In this document: piece after piece, positions 42,745 through 51,589 of the stretch
How the letters are laid out: every line of letters starts with the position of its first letter
Numbering within the stretch: the stretch's first letter is position 1
NCBI GenBank assembly: GCA_017983615.1
Contig: JAGOBB010000001.1
Span: forward strand, 558,001-622,000
Length of the DNA: 64,000 nt
From: Azonexus sp.
GTDB lineage: Bacteria > Pseudomonadota > Gammaproteobacteria > Burkholderiales > Rhodocyclaceae
Reading direction: 5' to 3'
Made by a program: the position numbers and the translations under genes
Notes under the pieces: generated by a model
The model's input: the letters and a program-made list of their open reading frames with translations, nothing else
The model's database searches: none
What the model was told of the DNA's origin: nothing

Positions 42745-44046
42745 ATGGTCTTTTCGTTTTTCAAGAAACAGGATAACAAGATGCCGGAACGGCCGGCCGC
42801 GCGTCCGCGTTTTGCGGAGCCGCCGCCGGTTGACGTAAAGATCACCCAGCCGGGGGATGCCGAGACCGCGAAGGCGGCGCCGGAGCCCTTGCCTGATCTG
42901 GAATTCGTGCCGGCCAAGTTGCTCGCTTCGATTCCGATGGCCGCCCTGAACCAGCCTGCCGCCGCCCGGGAGCCGGCAAAGTCGGTAGCAGTCGCCGATC
43001 CCGATTTCAGCATCGACGATTTCGATCGCGACTTTACCGAATCCAGCGTCATGGGCATCGACGTGGATAACGACGTCGATCCGCTGCAGGCCTGCGTCGA
43101 GCAGGTGGTCGTTCTATTCGCCAATGGTCAGGACGGTGCCGCCCGCTCCTTGCTGGAAACCTTTGTTCGCTCCTATCACGGCAGCGAGGGCAAGCGTTTC
43201 TGGTTATTGTTGTTCGACCTGTTGCAGATCACCGGCGAGCGTGCCGCCTTCGAAAAACTCGGCGTGGACTATGCCGAGGCCTGCGAGACCTCGCCGCCGA
43301 CCTGGCGTGAAGACTCCGCTGTGCCCGCGCCTGCAGCCGGTGGCCTGGGTCCAAAGAAGGTCTTTTTTCAGGGTGTGTTGACCTCTGAGGGCGCGCTACC
43401 GGTCACCGAACTGGCCAAGCTGATTGCCCAGAAGGCGCCGGTAGTGGTCGATTGCAGCAAACTGATCGGTTGTGACGACGAGGTGGCCGGGCAGTTGGCG
43501 GAATTGCTGACCCGGGCCCGCAAGGGGCGCCTCTCGGTCACTCTTCACGGCGCCGAAGCTTTCATTGATCGCCTGAACGGGCGACTGGTGGCTGGCGAGG
43601 CGGCGCATGAGACGGCTTGGCGCCTGCTGTTGGAGCTGCTGCAGCGCCACGGTACGCAGGAGCAGTTCGAGGAGCGTGCCGTCGATTACGCGGTCAGCTT
43701 CGAACTCTCGCCGCCTTCATGGGAACTCAGGCCGGCAGGCGCGGCGGAGCCGGCAAAAATGGTGGTCGAGCCGGGCGATGAAGCGCATATCCTGAGCGGC
43801 GAACTGAAGGGGTGCCGCTTCGAGGATCTGGTCCCGGTCATCGAGGCGAGCGAGCACCCGATCCTCGATTTTTCGCGGGTGCGCCGGCTGGATTTCGTCT
43901 CGGCCGGGCAACTGGTCAACCGCCTCGCCCCCTACAAGGCTGCCGGCCGCGAGATCATCATCCGCAGTCCGAATCATCTGGTGGCCGAACTGATGGCCGT
44001 TGTCGGGCTGAACAAGATGGCGCGCATCGTCGTTCCAAAATCTTAG
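42745..44046 (+). CDS. STAS-domain protein with duplicated STAS/helical modules
   Basis: A 433-residue soluble protein. After a low-complexity N-terminus (residues 1-115) it shows an alternating duplication. A helical module (VEQVVVLFANGQDGAARSLL ... YAEACETSPPTWR) is followed by a STAS-like domain (GVLTSEGALPVTELAKLI, VVVDCSKLIGCDDE). A second helical module (LLLELLQRHGTQEQFEERA ... YAVSFELSPPSWE) and a second STAS domain (ILSGELKGCRFEDLVPVIEA, LDFSRVRRLDFVSAG) follow. STAS domains bind partners or nucleotides in regulatory switches. It lies 24 bp before hslV; its role is unknown. GGAG precedes the ATG. Confidence 0.82.
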   Translation: MVFSFFKKQDNKMPERPAARPRFAEPPPVDVKITQPGDAETAKAAPEPLPDLEFVPAKLLASIPMAALNQPAAAREPAKSVAVADPDFSIDDFDRDFTESSVMGIDVDNDVDPLQACVEQVVVLFANGQDGAARSLLETFVRSYHGSEGKRFWLLLFDLLQITGERAAFEKLGVDYAEACETSPPTWREDSAVPAPAAGGLGPKKVFFQGVLTSEGALPVTELAKLIAQKAPVVVDCSKLIGCDDEVAGQLAELLTRARKGRLSVTLHGAEAFIDRLNGRLVAGEAAHETAWRLLLELLQRHGTQEQFEERAVDYAVSFELSPPSWELRPAGAAEPAKMVVEPGDEAHILSGELKGCRFEDLVPVIEASEHPILDFSRVRRLDFVSAGQLVNRLAPYKAAGREIIIRSPNHLVAELMAVVGLNKMARIVVPKS

Positions 44047-44070
44047 CCCCTTAAAATTCAGGAATAAATC

Positions 44071-44607
44071 ATGGAGCAATATCACGGCACGACAATCCTG
44101 TCGGTGCGCCGGGGCAATTCTGTCGCCATGGGCGGCGATGGGCAGGTGACCTTGGGCAATGTCGTCATCAAGGCGACGGCACGCAAGGTGCGCCGCCTTT
44201 ATCAGGGCCGCATTTTGGCCGGCTTTGCCGGCGGTACGGCCGATGCCTTCACGCTGTTCGAGCGTTTCGAGGCCAAGCTGGAAAAGCACCAGGGCAACCT
44301 GCTCCGTTCGGCGGTCGAACTGGCCAAGGACTGGCGATCGGACCGCGCGCTGCGCCGCCTGGAAGCGATGCTGTCGGTGGCCGACCGCGAGGTGTCGCTG
44401 ATCATCACCGGCAACGGCGATGTGCTGGAGCCGGAGCAGGGCATCGTCGCCATCGGCTCCGGGGGCTCCTATGCCCAGAGCGCGGCGCGGGCACTGCTCG
44501 AAAATACCGAGCTGGCGCCGCGTGACATCGTCACCAAGTCGCTGGAAATCGCCGGCGACATCTGCATCTATACCAATCGCAATTTCACCCTGGAGGTGCT
44601 GGAATGA
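44071..44607 (+). CDS. hslV: ATP-dependent protease subunit HslV
   Basis: HslV (178 aa) is the peptidase of the HslVU protease. After removal of the first residues the N-terminal Thr of [10 protein letters not shown] becomes the nucleophile. [22 protein letters not shown] and [20 protein letters not shown] are family signatures. It overlaps hslU by 4 bp (ATGA). Confidence 0.97.
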   Translation: MEQYHGTTILSVRRGNSVAMGGDGQVTLGNVVIKATARKVRRLYQGRILAGFAGGTADAFTLFERFEAKLEKHQGNLLRSAVELAKDWRSDRALRRLEAMLSVADREVSLIITGNGDVLEPEQGIVAIGSGGSYAQSAARALLENTELAPRDIVTKSLEIAGDICIYTNRNFTLEVLE

Positions 44608-45944
44608 CGACCATGACCCCCCAGGAAATCGTTTCCGAACTCGACAAGCACATCGTCGGCCAGAACGCTGCCAAGAAGGCGGTCGCCATCGCCTTGCGCA
44701 ACCGCTGGCGGCGCTCGCAGGTAGCCGAGCCGCTGCGCCAGGAAATCACGCCGAAGAACATCCTGATGATCGGGCCGACCGGCGTCGGCAAGACCGAGAT
44801 CGCCCGCCGCCTGGCCCGCCTGGCCAACGCGCCCTTCATCAAGATCGAGGCGACCAAGTTCACCGAGGTCGGCTACGTCGGACGCGACGTCGAAACGATC
44901 ATCCGCGACCTGGTCGAAATGGCCATCAAGTCGCACCGCGAACGGGCCATGAAATCGATGCGCGCCCGCGCCGAGGACGCCGCCGAGGAACGCATTCTCG
45001 ACGTGCTGCTGCCCCCGGCCCGCGGCCCCGGTTTTTTTGCCGAGAATTCCGAGGCGAACGTGGCGGAGAACACGACACGCCAGAAATTTCGCAAGAAGCT
45101 GCGCGAAGGCGAGCTGGACGATAAGGAAATCGATATCGAAGTCGCCGCGCCGGGCGTCCAGGCCGAGATTTTCGCGCCGCCGGGCATGGAGGAGCTGACC
45201 CAGCAGATCCAGGGCATGTTCCAGAACATGGGCGGCGGCAAGAAGAAATCGCGCAAGCTGCCGATCAAGGAAGCCCTGAAGCTGCTGACCGACGAGGAAG
45301 CCGCCAAGCTGGTCAATGACGAGGACGTCAAGCTGGAGGCGGTCAAGGCCGTCGAGCAGAACGGCATCGTCTTCCTCGACGAACTGGACAAGATCGCCAG
45401 CCGCTCCGAAATGCAGGGTGCCGACGTGTCGCGCCAGGGGGTGCAGCGCGACCTGCTACCACTGGTCGAGGGGACGACGGTGTCGACCAAGTACGGGATG
45501 ATCAAGACCGACCACATCCTGTTCATCGCCTCCGGCGCTTTTCACCTGTCCAAGCCGTCCGACCTGATCCCCGAACTGCAGGGCCGCTTCCCGATCCGAG
45601 TCGAACTCGATTCGCTGTCGGTGGCCGATTTCGAGTGCATCCTGACCCAGACCGATGCCTGTCTGACCCGGCAATACCAGGCCCTGCTCGAAACCGAAGG
45701 GGTGGTGCTGGAGTTCGTCGACGACGGTATCCGTCGGATGGCCGAAATCGCCTTCCAGGTCAACGAGCAGACCGAAAACATCGGTGCCCGTCGCCTGCAC
45801 ACGGTCATGGAAAAGCTGCTCGAGGAAGTTTCCTTCGATGCTGGCAAGATCGGGCTGGACAAGGTCCGGATCGATGCTGCCTATGTCAACGAGAAGCTCG
45901 GCGAAGTCGCTGCTGACGAAGACCTGTCGCGCTACGTGCTGTAG
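44604..45944 (+). CDS. hslU: ATP-dependent protease ATPase subunit HslU
   Basis: HslU (446 aa) is the AAA+ unfoldase that feeds HslV. Walker A is [15 protein letters not shown] and Walker [11 protein letters not shown]. The intermediate domain lies between (residues about 110-230), sensor residues are in GRFPIRVEL and [19 protein letters not shown], and the C-terminal LSRYVL is the tail that docks into HslV. Confidence 0.98.
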   Translation: MTTMTPQEIVSELDKHIVGQNAAKKAVAIALRNRWRRSQVAEPLRQEITPKNILMIGPTGVGKTEIARRLARLANAPFIKIEATKFTEVGYVGRDVETIIRDLVEMAIKSHRERAMKSMRARAEDAAEERILDVLLPPARGPGFFAENSEANVAENTTRQKFRKKLREGELDDKEIDIEVAAPGVQAEIFAPPGMEELTQQIQGMFQNMGGGKKKSRKLPIKEALKLLTDEEAAKLVNDEDVKLEAVKAVEQNGIVFLDELDKIASRSEMQGADVSRQGVQRDLLPLVEGTTVSTKYGMIKTDHILFIASGAFHLSKPSDLIPELQGRFPIRVELDSLSVADFECILTQTDACLTRQYQALLETEGVVLEFVDDGIRRMAEIAFQVNEQTENIGARRLHTVMEKLLEEVSFDAGKIGLDKVRIDAAYVNEKLGEVAADEDLSRYVL

Positions 45945-45951
45945 TTTCAAG

Positions 45952-45995
45952 GCCGGCCGGGGCATCAGGGTCATTCCCTATTGCTCCCCGGCCGG
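45952..45995. repeat. Inverted repeat after hslU
   Basis: GCCGGCCGGGG (45952-45962) and its exact 11 bp complement (45985-45995) are separated by 22 nt. There is no T tract, so it is not a classical terminator. It could protect the hslVU mRNA 3' end or be a Rho-independent pause site. Confidence 0.5.
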
Positions 45996-46038
45996 CGCTC
46001 GGCACAATCTCTGATTTCCGTATTGGCAAAGGGTCCGC

Positions 46039-46926
46039 GTGGATGAGCAAAGCCTGAGTTTTCGCCTGCTGGCCATTCTTTTCCCGATTTTCGGGATCGT
46101 TGCCGCCGGCTATTTCTATGCTCGCCAGCACAAGCCCGAAATGGCGGTCGCCAACCGGCTGAACATGGACGTTTTCGTGCCGGCCCTGGTTTTCGCGGCG
46201 ATGGCCGGCAAGTCCTTCGATCTGGCGGCCTACGCGCCGCTGGCCCTCGGCGGCTTTCTGGTCCTTGCCGCCTGCGGCCTGCTCGCCTGGCCAATTGCCA
46301 AGCTGGCCGGCATCCAGCCGAAGACGCTGGTGCCGCCGATGCTGTTCAACAATTCCGGCAACATTGGCCTGCCGCTGGCCGTGCTGGCCTGGGGCGAGAG
46401 CGCTTTGCCGGCGGCGGTGATCCTGTTCATGGTCGAGAACACGCTGCATTTCTCCTTCGGCGCCCGCTTGCTCGACCCGACGACGCGCCTGCTGACTCTG
46501 TGGCGCATCCCGGTGGTTTTTGCGGCCGTGGCCGGGCTGGCCGTCGCCTTGCTGAAAATTCCGATCTGGACGCCCTTGGTCATCGCCATCAAGATGCTCG
46601 GCGACGTTTCGGTGCCGTTGCTGCTCTTCTCGCTCGGCGTGCGGATGACCGATGTGTCCTTCGGCGAATGGAAGGTGGCGGTCGGCAGCGCCGTGCTGCG
46701 GCCGCTGGCCGGTATGCTAATCGCCGCCGGCGTCATCCAGCTGCTCGGCCTGCAAGGGCGGGATGCGGCGATGCTGTTCGTTTTCGGTGCGCTGCCGCCG
46801 GCCGTACTCAACTTCCTGTTCGCCGAGCGCTACAAGCAGGAGCCGCAGCGCGTCGCCTCGATCGTGCTGATTGGCAACCTGGCGGCGCTAATTTTCCTGC
46901 CGCTGGCACTGGCCTACGTTTTGTGA
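46039..46926 (+). CDS. AEC family permease (auxin efflux carrier type)
   Basis: The 295-residue protein has about ten membrane segments in the AEC arrangement: RLLAILFPIFGIVAAGYFYA, the conserved FNNSGNIGLPLAVLAWG with the unwound-helix Asn/Gly motif, and NLAALIFLPLALAYVL at the end. AEC proteins export or import small organic acids such as malonate or malate; the substrate is unknown here. The start is a GTG at 46039. It converges with hslR; a copy of the dispersed element fills the gap. Confidence 0.85.
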   Translation: MDEQSLSFRLLAILFPIFGIVAAGYFYARQHKPEMAVANRLNMDVFVPALVFAAMAGKSFDLAAYAPLALGGFLVLAACGLLAWPIAKLAGIQPKTLVPPMLFNNSGNIGLPLAVLAWGESALPAAVILFMVENTLHFSFGARLLDPTTRLLTLWRIPVVFAAVAGLAVALLKIPIWTPLVIAIKMLGDVSVPLLLFSLGVRMTDVSFGEWKVAVGSAVLRPLAGMLIAAGVIQLLGLQGRDAAMLFVFGALPPAVLNFLFAERYKQEPQRVASIVLIGNLAALIFLPLALAYVL

Positions 46927-46962
46927 TTTTGGCCCTTTTTTCGGGCCGACCGTAGCATTTGC
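46926..46962 (-). repeat. Dispersed TGCTACGGTC element, copy 11 (between convergent AEC gene and hslR)
   Basis: The minus strand reads GCAAATGCTACGGTCGGCCC, G, an A6 tract, GGGCC and an A4 tract. It takes up nearly all of the 39 bp gap and is one of the two most complete copies. Confidence 0.88.
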
Positions 46963-46965
46963 GTT

Positions 46966-47340
46966 TTAGCGGCCGAAACGGTCCATCTGCCGCCGGTCGC
47001 GCTTGGTCGGCCGGCCGTGGATGTCGGCCGCCGGGTCCTGGACGAACTGCCGGCTGTCCCGTGAGGCTTCGCGGGCGGCGATGCTCTCCGGTGTTTCCTC
47101 ATAGAGCAGGCGGGCTTCCGGCGCCGGGCCGCGCTTATCCGACAGCACCCGGATCGTCACCACCCAGCGGGTTTCGCCGTTGGCGATGTCCAGCTTGTCG
47201 CCGACCTTGATCTCGCGCGCCGGCTTGGTCGCGGCGCCGTTGATCTTGACCTTGCCGCCACTGACCGCGTCGCTGGCCAGTGAGCGCGTTTTGAAGAAAC
47301 GCGCTGCCCAGAGCCATTTGTCGACGCGCAGGCCGCTCAC
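46966..47340 (-). CDS. hslR: Heat shock protein 15 homologue HslR (S4 domain)
   Basis: A 124-residue RNA-binding protein with an N-terminal S4 domain (LRVDKWLWAARFFKTRSLAS, GGKVKINGAATKPAREIKVG) and a basic C-terminus (GRPTKRDRRQMDRFGR). Hsp15 recycles 50S subunits that carry a stalled peptidyl-tRNA. Start GTG overlaps the lysA stop by 4 bp. Confidence 0.9.
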   Translation of the reverse strand: MSGLRVDKWLWAARFFKTRSLASDAVSGGKVKINGAATKPAREIKVGDKLDIANGETRWVVTIRVLSDKRGPAPEARLLYEETPESIAAREASRDSRQFVQDPAADIHGRPTKRDRRQMDRFGR

Positions 47341-48599
47341 TTCGGGAGGAGGGTCTCGCCGGCGTAGAGTTGCTCGACCGTTTCGCGCTGGCGGATGACG
47401 TGGATACGGTCGCTATCGACCATCACCTCGACGGCGCGTGGTCGGGTGTTGTAGTTCGAAGCCATCGCCATGCCGTAGGCACCGGCCGACATCACGGCCA
47501 GCAGGTCGCCCGGTTGCGCATTGAGCGGGCGGGCCTGGCCAAGGAAATCACCGGTTTCGCAGACCGGACCGACGATATCGTATTCGTGGGTCTCCCCGCC
47601 GCGCGGGACGACCGGCAGGATGTCGTGCCAGGCTTCGTACAGCGCCGGGCGCATCAGGTCGTTCATGGCGGCGTCGATGATGGCGAAATTCTTGGCCTCG
47701 CCCTGCTTCAGGTATTCGATGCGGGTCAGCAGCAGGCCGGCATTGCCGACCAGTCGGCGGCCCGGCTCGAGGACGACCTGCAGGCCGCGGCCGGCCAGTT
47801 TGTCGAGCAAGGGCGTCAGGTAGGAGGCGACGGTCGGCTGCACCTGATCGGCGTTGTACTTGATGCCAAGGCCGCCACCGAGGTCGAGGTGGTGAATCTT
47901 GATGCCCTCGGCCGCCATCTGGTCGACGAGGGCGAGGATACGGTCGAGCGCCTCGACGAAGGGCGAGGGGTCGAGTAGTTGCGAGCCGATGTGGCAGTCG
48001 ATGCCGGCCACTTCAATATTCGGCAATTCTGCGGCGCGGCGATAGAGATCCAGCGCCTGGTCGTAGGCGACGCCGAACTTGGCGCCCTTGAGGCCGGTGG
48101 AAATGTAGGGGTGGGTCTTCGGATCGACGTTCGGATTGACGCGCAGGCTGATCGGCGCCTTCTTGCCACAGTGGCCGGCCACCTCGTTGAGACGTTCCAG
48201 TTCGGGAGCGGATTCGACGTTAAAGCAGAAAATGCCGACGTCCAGCGCCAGCTTCATTTCCTCGGCCGTCTTGCCGACGCCGGAGAAAACGACCTTCTTC
48301 GGATCGGCGCCGGCGGCCAGCACGCGCTGCAGTTCGCCGCCGGAAACGATGTCGAAGCCGGCGCCGAGGCGGGCGAAGACGTTGAGGATGGCGAGGTTGG
48401 AATTGGCCTTGACGGCGTAGCAGACCAGTGCGTCCCGGCCGGCCGTGTGGCCGCCGAGGACGTCATGGAATTCGCGCAGCGAAGCTTCCAGCGCCGCACG
48501 GGAGTAGACATAGGCCGGCGTGCCGAATTGTTCGGCGATGGCAGGCAGGGCGACGGATTCGGCGTGAAGGACGCCGTTCTTCAGGGCAAATGCGGTCAT
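47337..48599 (-). CDS. lysA: Diaminopimelate decarboxylase
   Basis: LysA (420 aa) makes lysine from meso-diaminopimelate with PLP. The PLP lysine is in VCYAVKANSNLAIL, the phosphate-binding region in HIGSQLLDPSPF and GGGLGIKY, and the substrate Cys in CETGDFLGQ. The order lptM-lysA-hslR has 4 bp overlaps at both ends, so translation is coupled. Confidence 0.96.
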   Translation of the reverse strand: MTAFALKNGVLHAESVALPAIAEQFGTPAYVYSRAALEASLREFHDVLGGHTAGRDALVCYAVKANSNLAILNVFARLGAGFDIVSGGELQRVLAAGADPKKVVFSGVGKTAEEMKLALDVGIFCFNVESAPELERLNEVAGHCGKKAPISLRVNPNVDPKTHPYISTGLKGAKFGVAYDQALDLYRRAAELPNIEVAGIDCHIGSQLLDPSPFVEALDRILALVDQMAAEGIKIHHLDLGGGLGIKYNADQVQPTVASYLTPLLDKLAGRGLQVVLEPGRRLVGNAGLLLTRIEYLKQGEAKNFAIIDAAMNDLMRPALYEAWHDILPVVPRGGETHEYDIVGPVCETGDFLGQARPLNAQPGDLLAVMSAGAYGMAMASNYNTRPRAVEVMVDSDRIHVIRQRETVEQLYAGETLLPK

Positions 48600-48757
48600 T
48601 GGGCTTGGCGGTGAGTGGTCGTGCTAACATCCTTGGCGGTCGATTTTCCGCTGCCCAGCAGCGGTTCCGGCGCCGGGCCGGACGGCCGTTCGAGCGGGGC
48701 TTTCAAGCCACAGGCGGCGAGGCCAAGGATGATCAGCAGGGCGGCGATTCTGGACAT
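48596..48757 (-). CDS. lptM: LptM-type small lipoprotein
   Basis: A 53-residue ORF with signal peptide and lipobox (MSRIAALLIILGLAACGLKA, Cys at position 16), the typical LptM/YifL layout: C-G-x-K-x-P-L followed by a short polar tail. LptM assists maturation of the LptD/LptE LPS translocon in the outer membrane. The 4 bp overlap with lysA (ATGA) and the divergent cyaY are the usual context for this gene. Confidence 0.88.
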   Translation of the reverse strand: MSRIAALLIILGLAACGLKAPLERPSGPAPEPLLGSGKSTAKDVSTTTHRQAQ

Positions 48758-48798
48758 GTTCGGGGCGCTGTCAGCGAAGAGCGGGATGGTAGCACACG

Positions 48799-49116
48799 AT
48801 GGATGACAGCGAATTCAATACCCTGGCCGGGCAGGCATTGGCCCGGATCGACGCGGCCCTGGAGGCTAGCGAGGCCGATCTTGACTTTGAACTGGCGGCG
48901 GGAGGCGTCCTTGAAATCGAGTTTGCCGACGGTAGCAAGATCATTGTCAATCGGCATGCCGTGGTTAAGGAAATCTGGGTCGCGGCCCGGGCCGGCGGTT
49001 TCCATTTTCGCTGGGACGGCGCCGCCTGGCGCGATACCCGCGACAACGCCGAACTGATGGAAAAGCTCTCGACGCTCGCCAGCCAGCAGGCCGGCGAGCC
49101 AGTCAATCTACGCTGA
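48799..49116 (+). CDS. cyaY: Frataxin homologue CyaY
   Basis: CyaY (105 aa) binds iron and modulates Fe-S cluster assembly. It has the acidic first helix (MDDSEFNTLAGQALARIDAA, then EASEADLDFE) and the beta-sheet signature IIVNRHAVVKEIWVAARAGG with W-x-A at its core. It is divergent from lptM, and its stop abuts that of mrcA without a gap. Confidence 0.95.
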   Translation: MDDSEFNTLAGQALARIDAALEASEADLDFELAAGGVLEIEFADGSKIIVNRHAVVKEIWVAARAGGFHFRWDGAAWRDTRDNAELMEKLSTLASQQAGEPVNLR

Positions 49117-51429
49117 TCAGTCGCTGGGCAGCATATTGAAGTCCGGCTTGGGTAGCGGCGCAGCTTCTTGCGCTTCCCCGTCGGCCGGCGTTTCCTTGAC
49201 GTTCTCGGAGTAGATATAGTTGCGCTCCCGTCCTTCGCCAAAGGCAACAAGGCCTTCCGGTGCCTTGGGTAGCTGGACCGGAACATCCTTCAATGCGCGG
49301 GACATATAGCCGATCCAGATCGGCAACGCCGCGGCCCCACCGGTTTCCTTGTCGCCAAGTTTCTTTGGCTGGTCAAATCCGATCCAGGCGCAACCGGCCA
49401 CTGTGATCTGATAGCCGCAGAACCAGGCATCGACGTATTCGTTAGTCGTCCCCGTCTTGCCGGCCAGATCCTGCCGCTTGAGGATGGCCGACGCCTTGGC
49501 GGCCGTGCCATAGATGGTCACGTCGCGCAGCATCATGTCCATCATGAAGGCATTGCGGGGGTCGATGGCGCGAATGTTTTCGTCCCCGGCCTCGGTCTGT
49601 GCCGACATTGCCAGCACTTGATTCCCCTCGCCGCGGATTTCGCGAACGATGAACGGATTGATCTTGTAGCCGCCATTGGCGAATACGGCGTAGCCGGTCA
49701 CCATCTGCCACGGCGTGACCGAACCGGCGCCAAGGGCCATGGTCAGGTAGGGCGGATGCTTTTCCGGGTCGAAACCGAAGCGTCCGGCGTAGTCCTGGGC
49801 ATACTGGGTGCCGATCGATTGCAAAATGCGGATCGACACCATGTTCTTGGATTTGGCCAGCGCAGTGCGCATCGGCATCGGGCCTTCGTACTTCCCGTCG
49901 TAGTTATGCGGCTCCCAGGACTGCGAGCCGGTCTGGCTGGCCGGGATGACGATCGGCTCGTCAGCGAGTATGGTGCCCGGGCTGTAACCCTTTTCCAGCG
50001 AGGCCGAGTAGATGAACGGCTTGAAGCTGGAACCAGGCTGCCGCCACGCCTGTGTGACGTGGTTGAATTTGTTGCGGTTGAAATCGAAACCGCCGACCAG
50101 GGCGCGAATGGCGCCATCCTTCGGATCGACTGCAACGAAAGCCGACTCCACTTCCGGTAGCTGGCTGATCTGCCAGCCGCCCTTGTCGTCCTTCTGCAGG
50201 CGGATGATGGCGCTACGCCGCAGGCGCTTGTTGGGCGGGGCCTTGTCATCGAGCATCCGGGCAGCGAATTTCATCGCATCGCCGGTCAAGGTAACGACTT
50301 CGCCGCCCTTGCGGTAGGCCTTGATCTGTTTGGCATCAGCCGACAGTACCAAGGCGGGGATCAGGTCGCCAGCATCGGGGATGTCCTGCAATGCTTCGTC
50401 AATTGCTTCGTCCTGATCGGATTTGATTTCCTTCAAGTCGAGATAAGATTCGGCGCCGCGGTAGCCGTGCCGGCGGTCGTAATCCATGACCCCTTTGCGC
50501 AAGCTGTTGTAGGCGGCTTCCTGCTCGGCTTTGATCAGGGTCGTATAGATCTTCATGCCGCGCGAATAAACATCTTCCGGGAAGCGCTCGGCAGCGATCT
50601 GGCGCGCCATCTCGGCAGCATGCTCGGCATGGACCGCATAGCCTGACAACTCGCGCTTGACGACCAGCGGCTCCTTGATGGCTGCTGCATGTTGGGTGTC
50701 CGAGATGTAACCAAGCTCGTGCATCCGGCGCAGGACGTATTGCTGTCGGAGTTTGGCGCGATTGGGGTTAACTACCGGGTTGTAGGCCGAAGGCGCCTTG
50801 GGAAGGCCGGCCAGCATCGCCGCTTCGGCAATTGAAATTTCCTTCAGCGGCTTGCCGAAGTAGATTTGGGCCGCTGCGGCAAAACCGTAGGCGCGCTGGC
50901 CAAGAAAAATCTGGTTAATGTAGAGCTCGAAAATCTGGTCCTTGCTCAGATTTTTCTCGATCTTGAACGAGAGCAGTGCCTCGTACAGCTTGCGGGTATA
51001 GGTCTTCTCGCCGGTCAGGAAGAAGTTCCTGGCGACCTGCTGGGTGATCGTCGAAGCCCCCTGGCGTTTGCCGCCGCCGAGCAAATTGGCACCGGCGGCC
51101 CGGATGATACCGGTGTAGTCGATGCCGCCATGCTGATAGAAACGATCATCTTCAGCGGCGAGGATCGCTTGCTTCATCACCGACGGTACGTCGCCGATGG
51201 CTACCACGGCACGCCGTTCCTCGCCAAACTCGCCGATCAGAAAGCCATCGCCTGTATACACACGCAAAGGAATCTTGGGCCGATAGTCTGTAAGGACTTC
51301 CAGCGAAGGCAGGTTCGGATAGGTCAGCACCAGTACGATCAGCGCCATGGCGATGCCCATGGCGATCAAACCGAACAGGAATATGACAGGGTAAAGTATC
51401 AGGCGTAGCGCCGGAGGGAGGGAGGGCAC
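49117..51429 (-). CDS. mrcA: Penicillin-binding protein 1A
   Basis: A bifunctional class A PBP of 770 residues. One N-terminal membrane helix is followed by a glycosyltransferase domain (AILAAEDDRFYQHGGIDYTG, GASTITQQVARNFFL), an OB-like insert and a transpeptidase domain with SxxK in GSSFKPFIYSA, SxN in AKSKNMVS and KTG in GKTGTTNEYVDAWF. It polymerises and cross-links peptidoglycan. It is divergent from pilM, the standard arrangement in beta- and gammaproteobacteria. The start is a GTG. Confidence 0.97.
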   Translation of the reverse strand: MPSLPPALRLILYPVIFLFGLIAMGIAMALIVLVLTYPNLPSLEVLTDYRPKIPLRVYTGDGFLIGEFGEERRAVVAIGDVPSVMKQAILAAEDDRFYQHGGIDYTGIIRAAGANLLGGGKRQGASTITQQVARNFFLTGEKTYTRKLYEALLSFKIEKNLSKDQIFELYINQIFLGQRAYGFAAAAQIYFGKPLKEISIAEAAMLAGLPKAPSAYNPVVNPNRAKLRQQYVLRRMHELGYISDTQHAAAIKEPLVVKRELSGYAVHAEHAAEMARQIAAERFPEDVYSRGMKIYTTLIKAEQEAAYNSLRKGVMDYDRRHGYRGAESYLDLKEIKSDQDEAIDEALQDIPDAGDLIPALVLSADAKQIKAYRKGGEVVTLTGDAMKFAARMLDDKAPPNKRLRRSAIIRLQKDDKGGWQISQLPEVESAFVAVDPKDGAIRALVGGFDFNRNKFNHVTQAWRQPGSSFKPFIYSASLEKGYSPGTILADEPIVIPASQTGSQSWEPHNYDGKYEGPMPMRTALAKSKNMVSIRILQSIGTQYAQDYAGRFGFDPEKHPPYLTMALGAGSVTPWQMVTGYAVFANGGYKINPFIVREIRGEGNQVLAMSAQTEAGDENIRAIDPRNAFMMDMMLRDVTIYGTAAKASAILKRQDLAGKTGTTNEYVDAWFCGYQITVAGCAWIGFDQPKKLGDKETGGAAALPIWIGYMSRALKDVPVQLPKAPEGLVAFGEGRERNYIYSENVKETPADGEAQEAAPLPKPDFNMLPSD

Positions 51430-51462
51430 GTGGATATCAAGGACAAAAAGGGCGTTGCACGG

Positions 51463-51492
51463 ATTATACGCTTTGCGAAATTGCGCCCGTAA
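51463..51492 (-). promoter_or_regulatory. Probable promoter of mrcA
   Basis: On the minus strand a perfect TATAAT (51463-51468) is preceded, after 18 bp, by TTACGG (51487-51492). The leader to the GTG would be about 27 nt. Confidence 0.55.
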
Positions 51493-51589
51493 AAATGCTT
51501 TACACAGCTAGAGCTTGTTGTTAGCATCTGAAGTGAATTATTGGTTATTTTTGTAACTTCGTAATCCGTAAGGACTTTTTGGGGGTCTG

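Noticed and set aside
46926-46962. GGCCC-T6-GGGCC taken as a terminator for the convergent AEC and hslR genes
   Set aside because: The T run is the loop and not the tail of the stem. The whole sequence matches the dispersed element found inside genes as well.
47400-47950. ATACGGTCG matches in lysA at about 47404 and 47936
   Set aside because: The core is incomplete and no A/T tracts follow, so chance matches are more likely.
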